Shown: positions 33,952 to 44,681, counted from the stretch's first letter. The stretch is 64,000 nucleotides of DNA from Micromonospora radicis (GCF_003583405.1 NZ_QXEC01000002.1:372001-436000), one strand, 5' to 3'. Numbers and translations are program-made. The notes: a model not told the origin generated them from the letters alone.

Positions 33952-35679
33952 GTGGCAGCCCGGACGCCGACGCTCGAGACGTTCCCACCCCTGCGCGCCT
34001 GGCAGCGCAAGGCACTGGTGGAGTACCTGCGTCGTCGCAGCGAGGACTTCACCGCGGTCGCCACGCCCGGCGCCGGCAAGACCACCTTCGCCCTGCGGAT
34101 CGCCGCCGAACTGCTCGCGGACGGCACCGTGGAGGCGGTCACCGTGGTCGCCCCGACCGAGCACCTGAAGAGCCAGTGGGCAGCCGCGGCGGCGCGGGTC
34201 GGCATCCAGCTCGACGCCGCGTTCCGCAACGCCGACGTGCACTCCTCGGCGGACTTCCACGGCGCGGTGATCACCTACGCGCAGGTCGGGATGGCGCCCC
34301 AGGTGCATCGGCGGCGCACCATGACCCGGCGGACGCTGGTCATCCTCGACGAGATCCACCACGCCGGCGACTCGCGTACCTGGGGCGACGGGGTCAAGGC
34401 GGCCTTCGAGCCGGCGGTACGCCGGCTGATGCTGACCGGCACCCCGTTCCGCTCCGACGACAATCCGATCCCGTTCGTCGAGTACGAGCGCGGCGGGGAC
34501 GGCCTGCTGCGTTCGCGAGCCGACTCGGTGTACGGCTACTCCGACGCGTTGCGCGACGGCGTGGTGCGGCCCGTGCTGTTCCTGGCCTACTCCGGAGAGA
34601 CCCGTTGGCGTACCAACGCCGGTGAGGAACTGGCCGCCCGGCTGGGCGAGCCGATGACACAGGATCTGGTGGCCCAGGCGTGGCGTACCGCCCTGGACCC
34701 GGCCGGCGACTGGATGCCGCAGGTGCTGCGCGCCGCCGACGCCCGACTCGGCGTGCTCCGGGAGGCGGGCATGCCGGACGCGGGTGGCCTGGTCATCGCC
34801 ACCGACCAGCAGGCCGCCCGCTCGTACGCCAAGCTCATCGAGCAGGTGACGGGGGAGAAGGCCGCGGTGGTGCTCTCCGATGATGTGGGCGCCTCGGGCC
34901 GGATCGCGACGTTCGCGGCTTCCGAGCAACGGTGGCTGGTGGCGGTGCGGATGGTCTCCGAAGGGGTGGACATCCCCCGGCTGGCGGTCGGCGTCTACGC
35001 CACCAGCGCCAGCACGCCGCTGTACTTCGCCCAGGCGATCGGCCGGTTCGTCCGGGCCCGCCGGCCGGGGGAGACCGCGTCGGTCTTCCTGCCCAGCGTG
35101 CCGCACCTGCTCGGGCTGGCCAGTGAGATGGAGACCGAGCGGGACCACGTCCTCGGCAAGCCGAAGGAGCGGGAGGGCTTCGACGACGACCTGCTGGAGC
35201 GGGCCCAGCGCGACGACCAGGCCAGTGGCGAGTTGGAGAAGCGCTTCGCCGCGTTGTCCGCCACCGCCGAACTGGATCAGGTGATCTTCGACGGTGCCTC
35301 CTTCGGTACCGCCGCCCAGGCCGGCACGCCGGAGGAGGAGGAGTACCTGGGCCTGCCCGGACTGCTCACCTCCGAGCAGGTCGCGGCCTTGCTGTCCAAG
35401 CGACAGGCCGAGCAGTTGGCCGCCCGCCGCCGTCGGGCCGCGGACCGGCAGCCCGAGTCGTCCCCGGTGGCTGCCGCACCGGCACCGATGAGCGCCGCCC
35501 AACGCCGCGTGGCGCTACGGCGTCAACTCAACGCCCTGGTCGCCGCCCAGCACCACCGCACCGGCCAACCGCACGGCAAGATCCACGCCGAGCTGCGCCG
35601 CCTCTGCGGCGGCCCCCCCAGCGCCCAAGCCACCATCGAACAACTAGAAGAACGCATAGCCACCGTCCAAACCCTCTAA
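33952..35679 (+). CDS. DEAD/DEAH-box helicase (superfamily 2)
   Basis: A 575-residue helicase with motif I (ATPGAGKTT, about residue 40), motif II DEIH, motif III-like LTGTPFR, motif V-like VSEGVDIP and motif VI QAIGRFVRARR. The helicase core ends near residue 430; the C-terminal part is charged, with an Arg-rich helix and a region AALRRQLNALVAAQHHRTGQPHG-like in composition. It resembles the widely conserved actinobacterial helicase of the UvrB/XPB-like type, with unknown substrate. Start GTG at 33952 behind GAGAGGAG. Confidence 0.9.
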   Translation: MAARTPTLETFPPLRAWQRKALVEYLRRRSEDFTAVATPGAGKTTFALRIAAELLADGTVEAVTVVAPTEHLKSQWAAAAARVGIQLDAAFRNADVHSSADFHGAVITYAQVGMAPQVHRRRTMTRRTLVILDEIHHAGDSRTWGDGVKAAFEPAVRRLMLTGTPFRSDDNPIPFVEYERGGDGLLRSRADSVYGYSDALRDGVVRPVLFLAYSGETRWRTNAGEELAARLGEPMTQDLVAQAWRTALDPAGDWMPQVLRAADARLGVLREAGMPDAGGLVIATDQQAARSYAKLIEQVTGEKAAVVLSDDVGASGRIATFAASEQRWLVAVRMVSEGVDIPRLAVGVYATSASTPLYFAQAIGRFVRARRPGETASVFLPSVPHLLGLASEMETERDHVLGKPKEREGFDDDLLERAQRDDQASGELEKRFAALSATAELDQVIFDGASFGTAAQAGTPEEEEYLGLPGLLTSEQVAALLSKRQAEQLAARRRRAADRQPESSPVAAAPAPMSAAQRRVALRRQLNALVAAQHHRTGQPHGKIHAELRRLCGGPPSAQATIEQLEERIATVQTL

Positions 35680-35729
35680 CTCCCCCTCCCCTCCCCCCCC
35701 GCCCCGCCCCGCTCCCCTCCCCCTAACCC

Positions 35730-35804
35730 GCCGCGCGTTGATCATGAAGTTATTGCCCGGGAGAGCGCTTTCCCGTGGCAATAACTTCATGATCAACGCG
35801 CGGC
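35730..35804. repeat. 75-nt near-perfect hairpin element (family B)
   Basis: The outer 28 bases 35730-35757 are an exact reverse complement of 35777-35804; the inner 18 bases also form a near-palindrome (CGGGA ... TCCCG). Core of the arm: TTGATCATGAAGTTATTGCC. It is strikingly AT-rich for this genome and lies between the helicase and a convergent small gene. It may act as a two-way terminator or be a dispersed element. Confidence 0.85.
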
Positions 35805-35893
35805 GGCCGGGCCGGTGAGTGGGAGGGGGCGTGAGAAAGCCGGCCGGAGGGCCCTGGTGGGCTTCTCCGGCCGGCTTTATGTCGGGTTGGGAC

Positions 35894-36127
35894 TCAGTTG
35901 GCCATCAAGTCGGCGCCGCGCCAGGTGAACTCGGGGTCCGTCGCGTACCGCACGGTGATCTTCACGAGATCCTCGGCGTACTTGTTGGCGTGGTGCCCAC
36001 AGAACACCAGCTCACTGCCACCCGAGAGGGTGATCCTGAGCTTGCCGGCAGCATTGCAGCGGTCGCACCGTTCATCGGCGGCCGGGGGGCTCACCGTCTC
36101 GGGCGGCGGCGTGAGGGTCGGGGTCAT
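35894..36127 (-). CDS. Small zinc-ribbon-like protein (DUF7455 type)
   Basis: A 77-residue protein with the pattern ERCDRCNAAGKLRITL, ELVFCGHHANKYAEDL. The CxxC, C and HH arrangement suggests one zinc site. It is a conserved actinobacterial family near sigA with no known role. ATG at 36127 behind GAGGAGGAAGG. Separated by 243 bp from the sigA end; this gap holds a hairpin at 36309-36341 and otherwise nothing I recognise. Confidence 0.85.
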   Translation of the reverse strand: MTPTLTPPPETVSPPAADERCDRCNAAGKLRITLSGGSELVFCGHHANKYAEDLVKITVRYATDPEFTWRGADLMAN

Positions 36128-36308
36128 CGCCTTCCTCCTCTGGTCGTCACCGATGAACACTCTCTTCGGTCTTGGTCACCTATCGTGCAACATCCTGGTC
36201 GGGCCTCGCCTTCCCTGTGTGCCCGCGGGGGACCGAGGTCACACCTGGCACCGACAGTGTGCCGTGCACCCAGGGTGCCACGTCAACGATCACATTCGTG
36301 CAACCACC

Positions 36309-36341
36309 TGATCACCATCCGGCGTTGACGCCAGGTGATCA
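36309..36341 (-). terminator. Hairpin downstream of sigA
   Basis: TGATCACC (36309-36316) pairs with GGTGATCA (36334-36341), with a second nested stem GGCG/CGCC. It lies 29 bp past the sigA stop. Confidence 0.6.
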
Positions 36342-36370
36342 AAACGACACGATGGGTTGACGAATGCTGA

Positions 36371-37972
<1,602 letters not shown>

Positions 37973-38255
37973 GAATGACCTTCCGGAGGCGAAGAGCGAG
38001 CACGGCCGGATCGTCCGGCGCAGCACGGGGCACCGTGCCGGGCGATGTGGTTGAGGAACCCCCGTGTCCCGGGCCGACCGGTCGTTCGGCCGTCCGTGGC
38101 GCGTGGGCAGGGGTGAATTGTAACGCCGTCTGCGGCGATCATCCTGCGCCGCACGGCTGATCGGCGGTCTGGACCGCCGATTCGGTGCGCTTGTGGACTT
38201 TGTAAGGATGATACCCGCGTACGACCCGGATACCCGGCTGTGCGGAAAGGGACGG

Positions 38256-39074
38256 ATGATGGATCGCTCGACGCCGGCGCAACTGCTGGAGATCGCGGTC
38301 GAGGTGGCGCGGGGCGCCGCCGCCACCGCGTACCGGATGCGGGCCGAGGGCGTCTCGGTCGAGGCGACCAAGAGCACGGTCACCGACGTGGTGACCGCCG
38401 CCGACCGGGCCGTGGAGCGCCAGATCACCGTGGCCCTGCGCCGGCTGAGGCCGGACGACGCCGTGCTGGGCGAGGAGTACGGCACGGTCGAAGGCGGCAC
38501 CGACGTGCCGGCTTCGGTGCGGTGGATCGTGGACCCCATCGACGGGACGGTCAACTACCTCTACGGTCTGCCGCATTCCGGCGTGTCGATCGCCGCGGAG
38601 GTGAACGGGCAGGTCGTCGCGGGTGTGGTACGCAACATCCACACCGGCGAGGAGTGGACCGCCACGGTCGGCGGCGGCGCCTGGCGAGCCGGGCAACGGT
38701 TGCGCTGCTCCGCCGAGACCGATCTCGGGCAGGCGCTGGTGATCACCGGGTTCGGCTACGACCCGGCCCGCCGGGCACACCAGGCCCGGGTGGTGGCCGA
38801 GCTGATCCCCCGGGTGCGGGACATCCGCCGGCTGGGTGCGGCCGCCGTCGACCTCTGCCTGGTCGCCGAGGGCCGGGCCGACGCGTACTACGAGAAGGGG
38901 CTGGCCGCCTGGGACCAGGCGGCCGGGGCCCTGGTCGCCACCGAGGCCGGTCTGCGGGTCGGCGGGCTGCGCGGACGTGCGCCGGGGCCGGACATGGTCA
39001 TCGCCGCGCCACCGGCGCTCTTCCGGCCGCTGCACGAGCGCCTGGTCGAGTTGGACGCGGCCGGCGGGCCCTGA
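38256..39074 (+). CDS. suhB: Inositol monophosphatase family protein
   Basis: A 272-residue Mg-dependent phosphatase with GEEYG, the metal-binding [17 protein letters not shown] and the C-terminal WDQAAGAL motif. The likely substrate is inositol 1-phosphate, feeding phosphatidylinositol and mycothiol synthesis; SuhB-type enzymes are next to sigA in actinobacteria. ATG at 38256 behind GAAAGGG; the frame is open upstream but this is the natural start. It is divergent from sigA with a 283-bp gap that contains a CGGCGGTC/GACCGCCG hairpin near 38163-38179. Confidence 0.92.
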   Translation: MMDRSTPAQLLEIAVEVARGAAATAYRMRAEGVSVEATKSTVTDVVTAADRAVERQITVALRRLRPDDAVLGEEYGTVEGGTDVPASVRWIVDPIDGTVNYLYGLPHSGVSIAAEVNGQVVAGVVRNIHTGEEWTATVGGGAWRAGQRLRCSAETDLGQALVITGFGYDPARRAHQARVVAELIPRVRDIRRLGAAAVDLCLVAEGRADAYYEKGLAAWDQAAGALVATEAGLRVGGLRGRAPGPDMVIAAPPALFRPLHERLVELDAAGGP

Positions 39075-39086
39075 CCGGGAGCCGGT

Positions 39087-39116
39087 CGGACGACCGGCGT
39101 TCTGGCCGGTCGTCCG
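39087..39116. terminator. Hairpin terminator between suhB and cei
   Basis: A 12-bp perfect stem (39087-39098 with 39105-39116), 6-nt loop, between convergent genes. Confidence 0.8.
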
Positions 39117-39161
39117 CGCAGATCGGCCCGTCCGGTCAGGTCTCCCGGGCCGAGGGCCGGG

Positions 39162-39692
39162 TCAGTTCTCCACCGGCAGCGGGCAGGAACCGGGCGGTGC
39201 CACCGGGGCGCCGAGGTCACCGATCGACTGGTTGACCTCGGTGGTGGTGGCCAGCTGCTGGAAGGCGTTGCCGAGCACCACGTCGACGACGTCGCCCTCA
39301 CGGGCGGGGTCGTAGCTGAGTTCGGCGGCGCCCAGGAAGTACGCCCGCAGCAGGTGCGCCGACCCGACGCCCTTCGGGCCGTAGCGCAGCATCGCCACGT
39401 CGTCGATCTTCTTCTTCTCGGTGCCTTCCTCTTCCACCTGGAAGTCCCGGTTACGGAAGTCGTCGCCGACGGTGGCGGCCAGCCCGGGCCGGTCGGTGCC
39501 GTTGAGCACCTTGATCTTGACATCCTTGTGGTCGCGCAGGGTGACGTCGGCACGTGGCCAGTCATCGGGGCAGCCCTCGGCGGTACCGGCGCTACTCTGG
39601 GTGTCCCGGACGATGGCGACCGCGACGAACACCAGGGCGACCACCGCCAGCATGCCGACGATTACGAGTGCTCGCACTCGCGCAAAGCTCAT
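39162..39692 (-). CDS. cei: LytR C-terminal-domain membrane protein (Cei-like)
   Basis: A 176-residue protein with one N-terminal transmembrane helix (about 8-30, VRALVIVGMLAVVALVFVAV) and an extracytoplasmic LytR_C domain (about 58-150, VKIKVLNGTDRPGLAATVGDDFRNRDF). By position, divergent from the DUF4193 gene, it corresponds to the mycobacterial cell-envelope-integrity protein Cei. ATG at 39692 with GGGAG upstream. Involvement in envelope maintenance is by homology. Confidence 0.87.
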   Translation of the reverse strand: MSFARVRALVIVGMLAVVALVFVAVAIVRDTQSSAGTAEGCPDDWPRADVTLRDHKDVKIKVLNGTDRPGLAATVGDDFRNRDFQVEEEGTEKKKIDDVAMLRYGPKGVGSAHLLRAYFLGAAELSYDPAREGDVVDVVLGNAFQQLATTTEVNQSIGDLGAPVAPPGSCPLPVEN

Positions 39693-40109
39693 CAGGGCGC
39701 TCCCGGACAGTGAAGGGTGGCGGCGGCTGCCAGCGGTCGGGTCGTCCCGCCAGCGGCCGGGTACGCCGCTGAGGTTAACGGTTGTCCGACTGTCGCGTGG
39801 AAACAGTCCGACATACCGGCGCGCCATCCCAGAACCGGGTAGTACTACCCCTATCTTCGTGTCGCCTGAGTCACATTGGGAACAACTTCCCGTGCAGGGG
39901 CGTACATCTCAGCCACAAGGGCGGTATACATGCCTCGCCCAAGGGGGGGTAGGGTTCCGCGCTCGCCGGGGAGATTCTCCGGCGGTACTGACCCGAGCTG
40001 TCGTCGGGTCGGGTGGCCGACACTAGCGATGGCCGGCCAGCGGAACCGAAACAGCGTCGTCCGGCGTTACAACCGGAAGCGACAACATCGAAATGGGAGA
40101 GTGAAACCG
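39693..40109. other. 417-bp divergent spacer cei/DUF4193
   Basis: No credible gene. It is relatively AT-rich around 39780-39960 with T/A-rich patches such as GTAGTACTACCCCTATC near 39840, which is a likely promoter zone, but I could not assign one with confidence. The downstream part (39960-40109) is the probable DUF4193 leader. Confidence 0.5.
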
Positions 40110-40406
40110 ATGGCCACCGACTACGACGCCCCGCGCCGCGACGAGGTCGACCTCGGCGAGGACAGCCTGGAAGAGCTCAAGGCACGGCGCGTCGACTCGC
40201 AGTCGGGCGCCGTGGACGTCGACGAGGCTGAAGTGGCTGAGAGCTTCGAGCTGCCCGGCGCCGACTTGGCCGATGAGGAGCTCACGGTCAAGGTGCTGCC
40301 GATGCAGCAGGACGAGTTCCGCTGCGCTCGCTGCTTCCTCGTGCACCACCGCAGTCAGTTGGCGGTCGAGCGCAACGGCGAGCTGATCTGCCGAGAGTGC
40401 GTCTGA
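40110..40406 (+). CDS. DUF4193 protein
   Basis: A 98-residue acidic protein ending in a treble-clef-like zinc motif (FRCARCFLVHHRSQLA ... ICRECV, CxxC and CxxC). DUF4193 is a conserved actinobacterial family next to cei and dut. Acidic N-terminal half (DLGEDSLEELKARRVD) is likely disordered. ATG at 40110 behind GGGAGAG. Role unknown; some link to transcription or ribosomes is possible but not shown here. Confidence 0.92.
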   Translation: MATDYDAPRRDEVDLGEDSLEELKARRVDSQSGAVDVDEAEVAESFELPGADLADEELTVKVLPMQQDEFRCARCFLVHHRSQLAVERNGELICRECV

Positions 40407-40433
40407 CCGACGGGCACGACGACACCACCGCAA

Positions 40434-40460
40434 GCGGCGGCTCCCGAGTGGAGCCGCCGC
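40434..40460 (+). terminator. Terminator after DUF4193 gene
   Basis: A 10-bp perfect stem (40434-40443 with 40451-40460), 7-nt loop, 28 bp after the stop. Confidence 0.75.
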
Positions 40461-40616
40461 GGCCCGGCTCGGCGAGCGCCGGGCCGGTTCACCTGATTGA
40501 CTCGTGAGCATGGCCGCCGTGCCGGCGGTCGTCCAGCCGGGAGGTCGGGCAGTGAGCGAGCGAGTCATCGGCAGGGTGTGGTGGTGCCTCCGGGCGGTCC
40601 GTGGGGGAGGACCGGC

Positions 40617-41483
40617 ATGAGCGGGCGGAGTGCCGACAGCGGCGCGGCTGACGGCGACCGCGACCTGGGTGCCGCGGCTGGCGGCGATCGTGGCGTGGGT
40701 GACCGTGGTGCCGAGGAACTGGGTACCACGATCGCGGCGCTCACCGCCGACGAGATCGAGCCCGCCAAACGTCGCCAGCTGGTCGTCCGCCTGGTCAAGC
40801 AGGCCCGGGCCCGGGGGATCGGTGGCCTGTTCAAGCCGAAGACCGCGCTGCGTTGGATGGTCGACACCGTCGCCGAGGTGGCTCCGCACGTGCCGATCCG
40901 TGACCTGGCCACGCTGCGCCAGCACTTTCCCGGGCTGGACGACGAGGAGTTGGCCGACCGGCTGGTACGCAACGCGTCGCGGGCGACCGCCGGGGTGGGC
41001 GCCGCCGGTGGGGGAGCCTCCGCGGTGCAGTGGACGGTCACCCCGAGCCTGCTCTCCGCGCCGGTGCTGCTCGCGGCCGAGACGGTCGCGGTGGTGACGA
41101 TCGAGCTGAAGCTGACCGGCGAACTGCACGAGGTCTACCGCGCGCCGCTGCCCGCCGGTGGTACCCAACGCACCGTCGCGTTGCTGCAGGCCTGGGCCAA
41201 CCGGCGTGGGGTCAACCCGATGATGCCCGGCGTGGGCGTGGGTGCGGTGCTCGGCACGGCCGCCCGGCACGAACTGCGGGACACCCTGCTCAAGCGGTTC
41301 GGCCGGAACCTGACCACGCTGGGGCCCTTCCTCACCGGTGCCGCGGTGGCGAGCTACCTGAACCGGCGGGCCACCCGTACGCTCGCCGACCAGCTCCGCA
41401 CCGATCTGCGCCGGCAGCGGCGCGGCCTGCCCGGTGCACCGCCGACCCTGCCCGGCGCTCCGCCGACCCTGCCCGGCCCCTGA
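40617..41483 (+). CDS. Conserved hypothetical protein of the sigA-dut block
   Basis: Not recognised. 288 residues: an N-terminal Gly/Ala/Asp-rich segment (1-45), a helical region (about 46-130, AALTADEIEPAKRRQLVVRL), a hydrophobic, Ala-rich part with two possible membrane helices (about 140-175 and 195-250), and a C-terminal basic helix ending in a short tandem repeat (PGAPPTLPGAPPTLPGP). It could be a peripheral or membrane-inserted protein. ATG at 40617 is preceded by a strong GGGGGAGGA. The neighbouring order (DUF4193, this gene, DUF3093, dut) is actinobacterial core, but this gene is an addition relative to mycobacteria. Confidence 0.8.
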   Translation: MSGRSADSGAADGDRDLGAAAGGDRGVGDRGAEELGTTIAALTADEIEPAKRRQLVVRLVKQARARGIGGLFKPKTALRWMVDTVAEVAPHVPIRDLATLRQHFPGLDDEELADRLVRNASRATAGVGAAGGGASAVQWTVTPSLLSAPVLLAAETVAVVTIELKLTGELHEVYRAPLPAGGTQRTVALLQAWANRRGVNPMMPGVGVGAVLGTAARHELRDTLLKRFGRNLTTLGPFLTGAAVASYLNRRATRTLADQLRTDLRRQRRGLPGAPPTLPGAPPTLPGP

Positions 41484-41546
41484 CCACCGGTGGGTCCGCG
41501 CCGCGGAGCCGGTCCGGCCGGATCCGCCGCCGCCCGGGCACGACGG

Positions 41547-42032
41547 TCAGCGGGACGCGTCGCGGGCGGCCAGGAGTGCCTCGGCCAGCGCGACCGGGTG
41601 CCGGGAGCTGACCACCCAGAACGGGGTGGGGTCGGCCGGGTCGTCGAGAACCACCTGGACCGCGCCGGAGACCCAGGGCCGCTGGACGACGAAGGCCAGC
41701 GGATCCGCTCCGACGCCGAGTACCTCACGTCGGCCGTCGGCGTCCAGCGCGATGGCGTCGGCGACGAAGCGTGCCGGTAGCCGGGCGTCGTCGACCTGTA
41801 GCTCACCCTCGGACACCGCGATCCTGATCCGGCCCAGCCAGGCCATCGCGGCCACGGCGGCCGGCAGCAGCACCGCGAACGGCAGCCAGGCCCGCACGCC
41901 GGCTCCGCCCATCCACACCTCCAGCGCGAGCAGCGCGGTGGTGGCCAGCCCCGCGAGCCACAGCCACCAGGGCAGGCGGAGCCGTTCGGCGTACGCCGGG
42001 GTCGCCGTGGTGGACGAAGGTGACGTGCTCAC
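41547..42032 (-). CDS. DUF3093 membrane protein
   Basis: A 161-residue protein with two adjacent transmembrane helices near the N-terminus (about 22-40 and 48-66) and a C-terminal soluble domain. The family sits divergent from dut across actinobacteria. GTG start at 42032, 86 bp from dut. Function unknown; the C-terminal half resembles a PH-like fold ([15 protein letters not shown]). Confidence 0.9.
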   Translation of the reverse strand: MSTSPSSTTATPAYAERLRLPWWLWLAGLATTALLALEVWMGGAGVRAWLPFAVLLPAAVAAMAWLGRIRIAVSEGELQVDDARLPARFVADAIALDADGRREVLGVGADPLAFVVQRPWVSGAVQVVLDDPADPTPFWVVSSRHPVALAEALLAARDASR

Positions 42033-42118
42033 TCGTGCCAGGGTACGGCGCCCGGATGCCGGGGTACCGGGCAGGATGGCAGGGTCAGCCCAGCGGAATC
42101 AGACGAAAGAGGGGAACC

Positions 42119-42619
42119 GTGACCGACGTGGTGCCCGTGCCGGTCCGGCAGCTCGACCCCGAGCTGCCGCTGCCGGCGTACGCCCATCCCGGTGACGCCG
42201 GTGCCGACCTGGTGGCCGCCGCCGACGTCGAGTTGCCGCCCGGCGGTCGGGCGCTGGTGCCGACCGGCGTGGCGATCGCCCTGCCCGAGGGCTACGTGGG
42301 CCTGGTCCACCCCCGATCGGGGTTGGCCGCCAGACTCGGCGTGACGGTGCTCAACGCGCCCGGTACGGTCGACGCCGGCTACCGGGGTGAGATCCTGGTC
42401 AACCTGATCAACCATGATCGGGCCGTGCCAGTGAAGATCTCCCGGGGCGACCGGATCGCGCAACTCGTTGTGCAGCGGGTGGAACGGGCGGCCTTCCATC
42501 CGGTGGCCGAGTTGCCCGGGTCCGGGCGCGGCAGCGGCGGGCACGGCTCCACCGGCGGACACGCCGGGTTGGTGCCGCCGCCGGTGACGACGGCGCGGAC
42601 GGAAGAGGTGGCACGGTGA
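42119..42619 (+). CDS. dut: dUTP diphosphatase
   Basis: Hydrolyses dUTP to dUMP, keeping uracil out of DNA and feeding dTMP synthesis. All five trimeric-dUTPase motifs are visible: AGADL (I), PRSGLA (II), [14 protein letters not shown] (III), [10 protein letters not shown] (IV) and the C-terminal Gly-rich [13 protein letters not shown] (V). GTG at 42119; a frame-open stretch precedes it but has no homology. Length 166 residues. The DUF3710 gene starts 25 bp downstream, so the two probably form one operon. Confidence 0.96.
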   Translation: MTDVVPVPVRQLDPELPLPAYAHPGDAGADLVAAADVELPPGGRALVPTGVAIALPEGYVGLVHPRSGLAARLGVTVLNAPGTVDAGYRGEILVNLINHDRAVPVKISRGDRIAQLVVQRVERAAFHPVAELPGSGRGSGGHGSTGGHAGLVPPPVTTARTEEVAR

Positions 42620-42644
42620 GTGCGAACAGCGGAGGGTGGACGAA

Positions 42645-43322
42645 GTGATCTTCTCCCGAAAGCGGGCCGCGGGGCGGCACGCCCGTGACGAGCGGGGCAC
42701 CGAGGCGCCCGACGGCGTCGAGGCGACCGAGGCCGAGCCGGCGCGCGGGCCGTACGACGTCTCCGAGGCCCCACCGGGGGTGCAGCGGCTCGACCTGGGC
42801 AGCCTGCAGATCCCGGCGGTGCCCGACGTCGAGGTGCGGGTGCAGGCGGACCAGCAGGGCGTGATCCAGCAGGTCGTTCTGGTGCACGGCAAGAGTGCCC
42901 TGCAACTCGGCGTCTTCGCGGCCCCGCGCAGCGAGGGCATCTGGGACGAGGTACGCGAGGAGATCCGCCAGTCGCTGTTCAACGACGGCGCCGCCGCGCA
43001 GGAGGCCGTCGGGGAGCACGGCACCGAGTTGCACGCCCGGGTCCGTACCGAGGACGGCCTGACCGACCTGCGGTTCGTCGGTGTCGACGGGCCGCGCTGG
43101 ATGGTCCGCGCGGTCTACCAGGGTGCAGCGGCCACCGACCCGGCGGCGGCCGGTCCGCTGGCCCAGTGCCTGGACGGGCTGGTCGTGGACCGGGGCATCG
43201 AGGCCAAGCCGGTCCGTGAACCGCTGCCGCTGCGGCTGCCCCGCGAGGCGGGCGAGCAGGCCGGGTCGGCGGGCGAGCAGGCCGCCGAGGTCGACCCCGC
43301 ACCGGCCGCCGGCACCCGCTGA
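42645..43322 (+). CDS. DUF3710 protein
   Basis: A 225-residue cytosolic protein. The conserved core (about 45-185) starts GVQRLDLGSLQIPAVPDVEV and includes WDEVREEIRQSLFNDG and RWMVRAVYQG. It is always downstream of dut in actinobacteria, with no known function. The start is GTG at 42645 with GGAGG nine bases upstream; the GTG at 42636 sits too close to that site. C-terminal tail is acidic and Ala-rich. Confidence 0.88.
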   Translation: MIFSRKRAAGRHARDERGTEAPDGVEATEAEPARGPYDVSEAPPGVQRLDLGSLQIPAVPDVEVRVQADQQGVIQQVVLVHGKSALQLGVFAAPRSEGIWDEVREEIRQSLFNDGAAAQEAVGEHGTELHARVRTEDGLTDLRFVGVDGPRWMVRAVYQGAAATDPAAAGPLAQCLDGLVVDRGIEAKPVREPLPLRLPREAGEQAGSAGEQAAEVDPAPAAGTR

Positions 43323-43387
43323 ACCGGACGTCACCGCACCGCCGGGACGGCTCTGATCGGCGTACGCTGGCGGGAGCCGTCCCGGCG

Positions 43388-43457
43388 GTGTAGCCGTAGC
43401 GGTGCGGTGCTGTAGCCACAGCGGTGCTGTAGCCACAGCGGTGCTGTAGCCGTAGCG
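43388..43457. repeat. 17-bp tandem repeat
   Basis: Unit GTGCTGTAGCCACAGCG: exact at 43407-43423 and 43424-43440, two mismatches at 43441-43457, and a degenerate copy before 43407. It lies between the DUF3710 and OB-fold genes in a 182-bp gap, near the expected promoter of the latter. Each unit has an internal CTGT...ACAG inverted repeat. Confidence 0.8.
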
Positions 43458-43504
43458 GTGCGGTGCCGCCGCAGTGCGGCGGTGGGAGAGGTGGCGCGGA
43501 GGTC

Positions 43505-43885
43505 ATGAGCACCGACGAGGGTCGGGGTTCGCTGCGGCGGATGCTGCGTCGGCTGACCGCGAGCGAGGCCGAGATCGAGGCGCAGCAGTTGCAGCGGGAG
43601 AGCGCCCGCTGCGGGGGCGTGCCGATGTTGCAGTGCGCGCGGGGTGAGGTGGTCTCGGTCACCGGGCGGCTGCGTACCGTCGTGTACACGCCGCGCACCA
43701 ACCAGCCGGCGCTGGAGGCGGACCTCTACGACGGCAGCGACGTCGTCACGTTGGTCTGGCTCGGGCGGCGGCACATCACCGGCATCGAGCCGGGGCGGCA
43801 CCTGACCGCGAAGGGGCGGATCGCGCTGCGGGACGACCGCAAGGTGATCTACAACCCGTACTACGAGCTGGAGCCGTCGACGTGA
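43505..43885 (+). CDS. OB-fold nucleic-acid-binding domain protein
   Basis: A 126-residue protein with a basic N-terminal helix (about 1-35) and an OB-fold (about 45-120, GEVVSVTGRLRTVVYTPR ... GRHLTAKGRIALRDD). The family corresponds to the gene next to DUF3159 in mycobacteria. ATG at 43505. The nucleic-acid target is unknown. DUF3159 follows after 76 bp. Confidence 0.88.
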   Translation: MSTDEGRGSLRRMLRRLTASEAEIEAQQLQRESARCGGVPMLQCARGEVVSVTGRLRTVVYTPRTNQPALEADLYDGSDVVTLVWLGRRHITGIEPGRHLTAKGRIALRDDRKVIYNPYYELEPST

Positions 43886-43961
43886 AGCCGTGGTCGTGGG
43901 GGATGAGAGACTGTCCGAAGAGCCCGCAGCGAGGCTCCCGACGGTCCTGGAGAGGCGGGCG

Positions 43962-44642
43962 ATGACCACCGGACAGCACCCGGGTACCCAACCGGAGACA
44001 CCGGCGGACGAGGAGCAACTGCCCACGGTCGCCGAGCAGATGGCCGACCAACTCGGCGGTTGGCGGGGGCTGGTCGAGTCCAGCATTCCGGTGGTGGTCT
44101 TCGTCGTGGTGAACATCCTCGGCGAGCTGCGCCCGGCCGTGATCGCCTCGGTGGGCGTGGCGCTGCTCATCGGTGGGCTGCGGCTGGCCCAGCGCCGGCC
44201 GGTGCGGCACGCCGTCAACGGGCTGTTCGGCATCGGGATCGGTGCCGCCATCGCCTGGCGTACCGGCGAGGCCCGCGACTTCTACCTGCCCGGCATCCTC
44301 TACGGCATCGGCTACGGCCTGGCCCTGCTGGCCTCGGCGGCGATCCGTCAGCCGCTGGTCGGCTGGCTCTGGTCGGTGCTGGTGGCCAAGGGCAGCTCCG
44401 AGTGGCGCGACAACCCGAAGCTGGTGCGGACCTTCACCGGGCTGACCGTGCTGTGGGGGGTGGTCTGGCTGGCCAAGGTGGGCGTGCAGGCCGCGCTCTA
44501 CCTCGCCGAGCAGGACACCGCGCTCGGCGTGGCCCGGCTGGCCTTGGGCTACCCGCCGTACGTCCTGCTGTTGTTGATCACGGTCTGGACGGTGCGCCGG
44601 GTCACCTCGGACGGGGAGCCAACTCCGTTGCCCAGCACCTGA
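43962..44642 (+). CDS. DUF3159 membrane protein
   Basis: A 226-residue integral membrane protein with about six helices after a polar N-terminus (1-35). The family begins LGGWRGLVESSIPVVVFVVVN. It is conserved between the OB-fold and TrkA genes in actinobacteria; function unknown. ATG at 43962 behind GGAGAGGCGG. A strong hairpin separates it from the convergent ceoC. Confidence 0.9.
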   Translation: MTTGQHPGTQPETPADEEQLPTVAEQMADQLGGWRGLVESSIPVVVFVVVNILGELRPAVIASVGVALLIGGLRLAQRRPVRHAVNGLFGIGIGAAIAWRTGEARDFYLPGILYGIGYGLALLASAAIRQPLVGWLWSVLVAKGSSEWRDNPKLVRTFTGLTVLWGVVWLAKVGVQAALYLAEQDTALGVARLALGYPPYVLLLLITVWTVRRVTSDGEPTPLPST

Positions 44643-44645
44643 CCG

Positions 44646-44674
44646 GCGGCGCCGGGGCCACGCCCCGGCGCCGC
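44646..44674. terminator. Hairpin terminator between DUF3159 gene and ceoC
   Basis: A perfect 13-bp stem (44646-44658 with 44662-44674) and 3-nt loop between convergent genes. Confidence 0.85.
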
Positions 44675-44681
44675 GCAGGCG

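Noticed and set aside
35680..35730. Poly-pyrimidine run as a small RNA or origin feature
   Set aside because: Just a C/T-rich, low-complexity stretch after the helicase stop; no structure except the adjacent palindrome.
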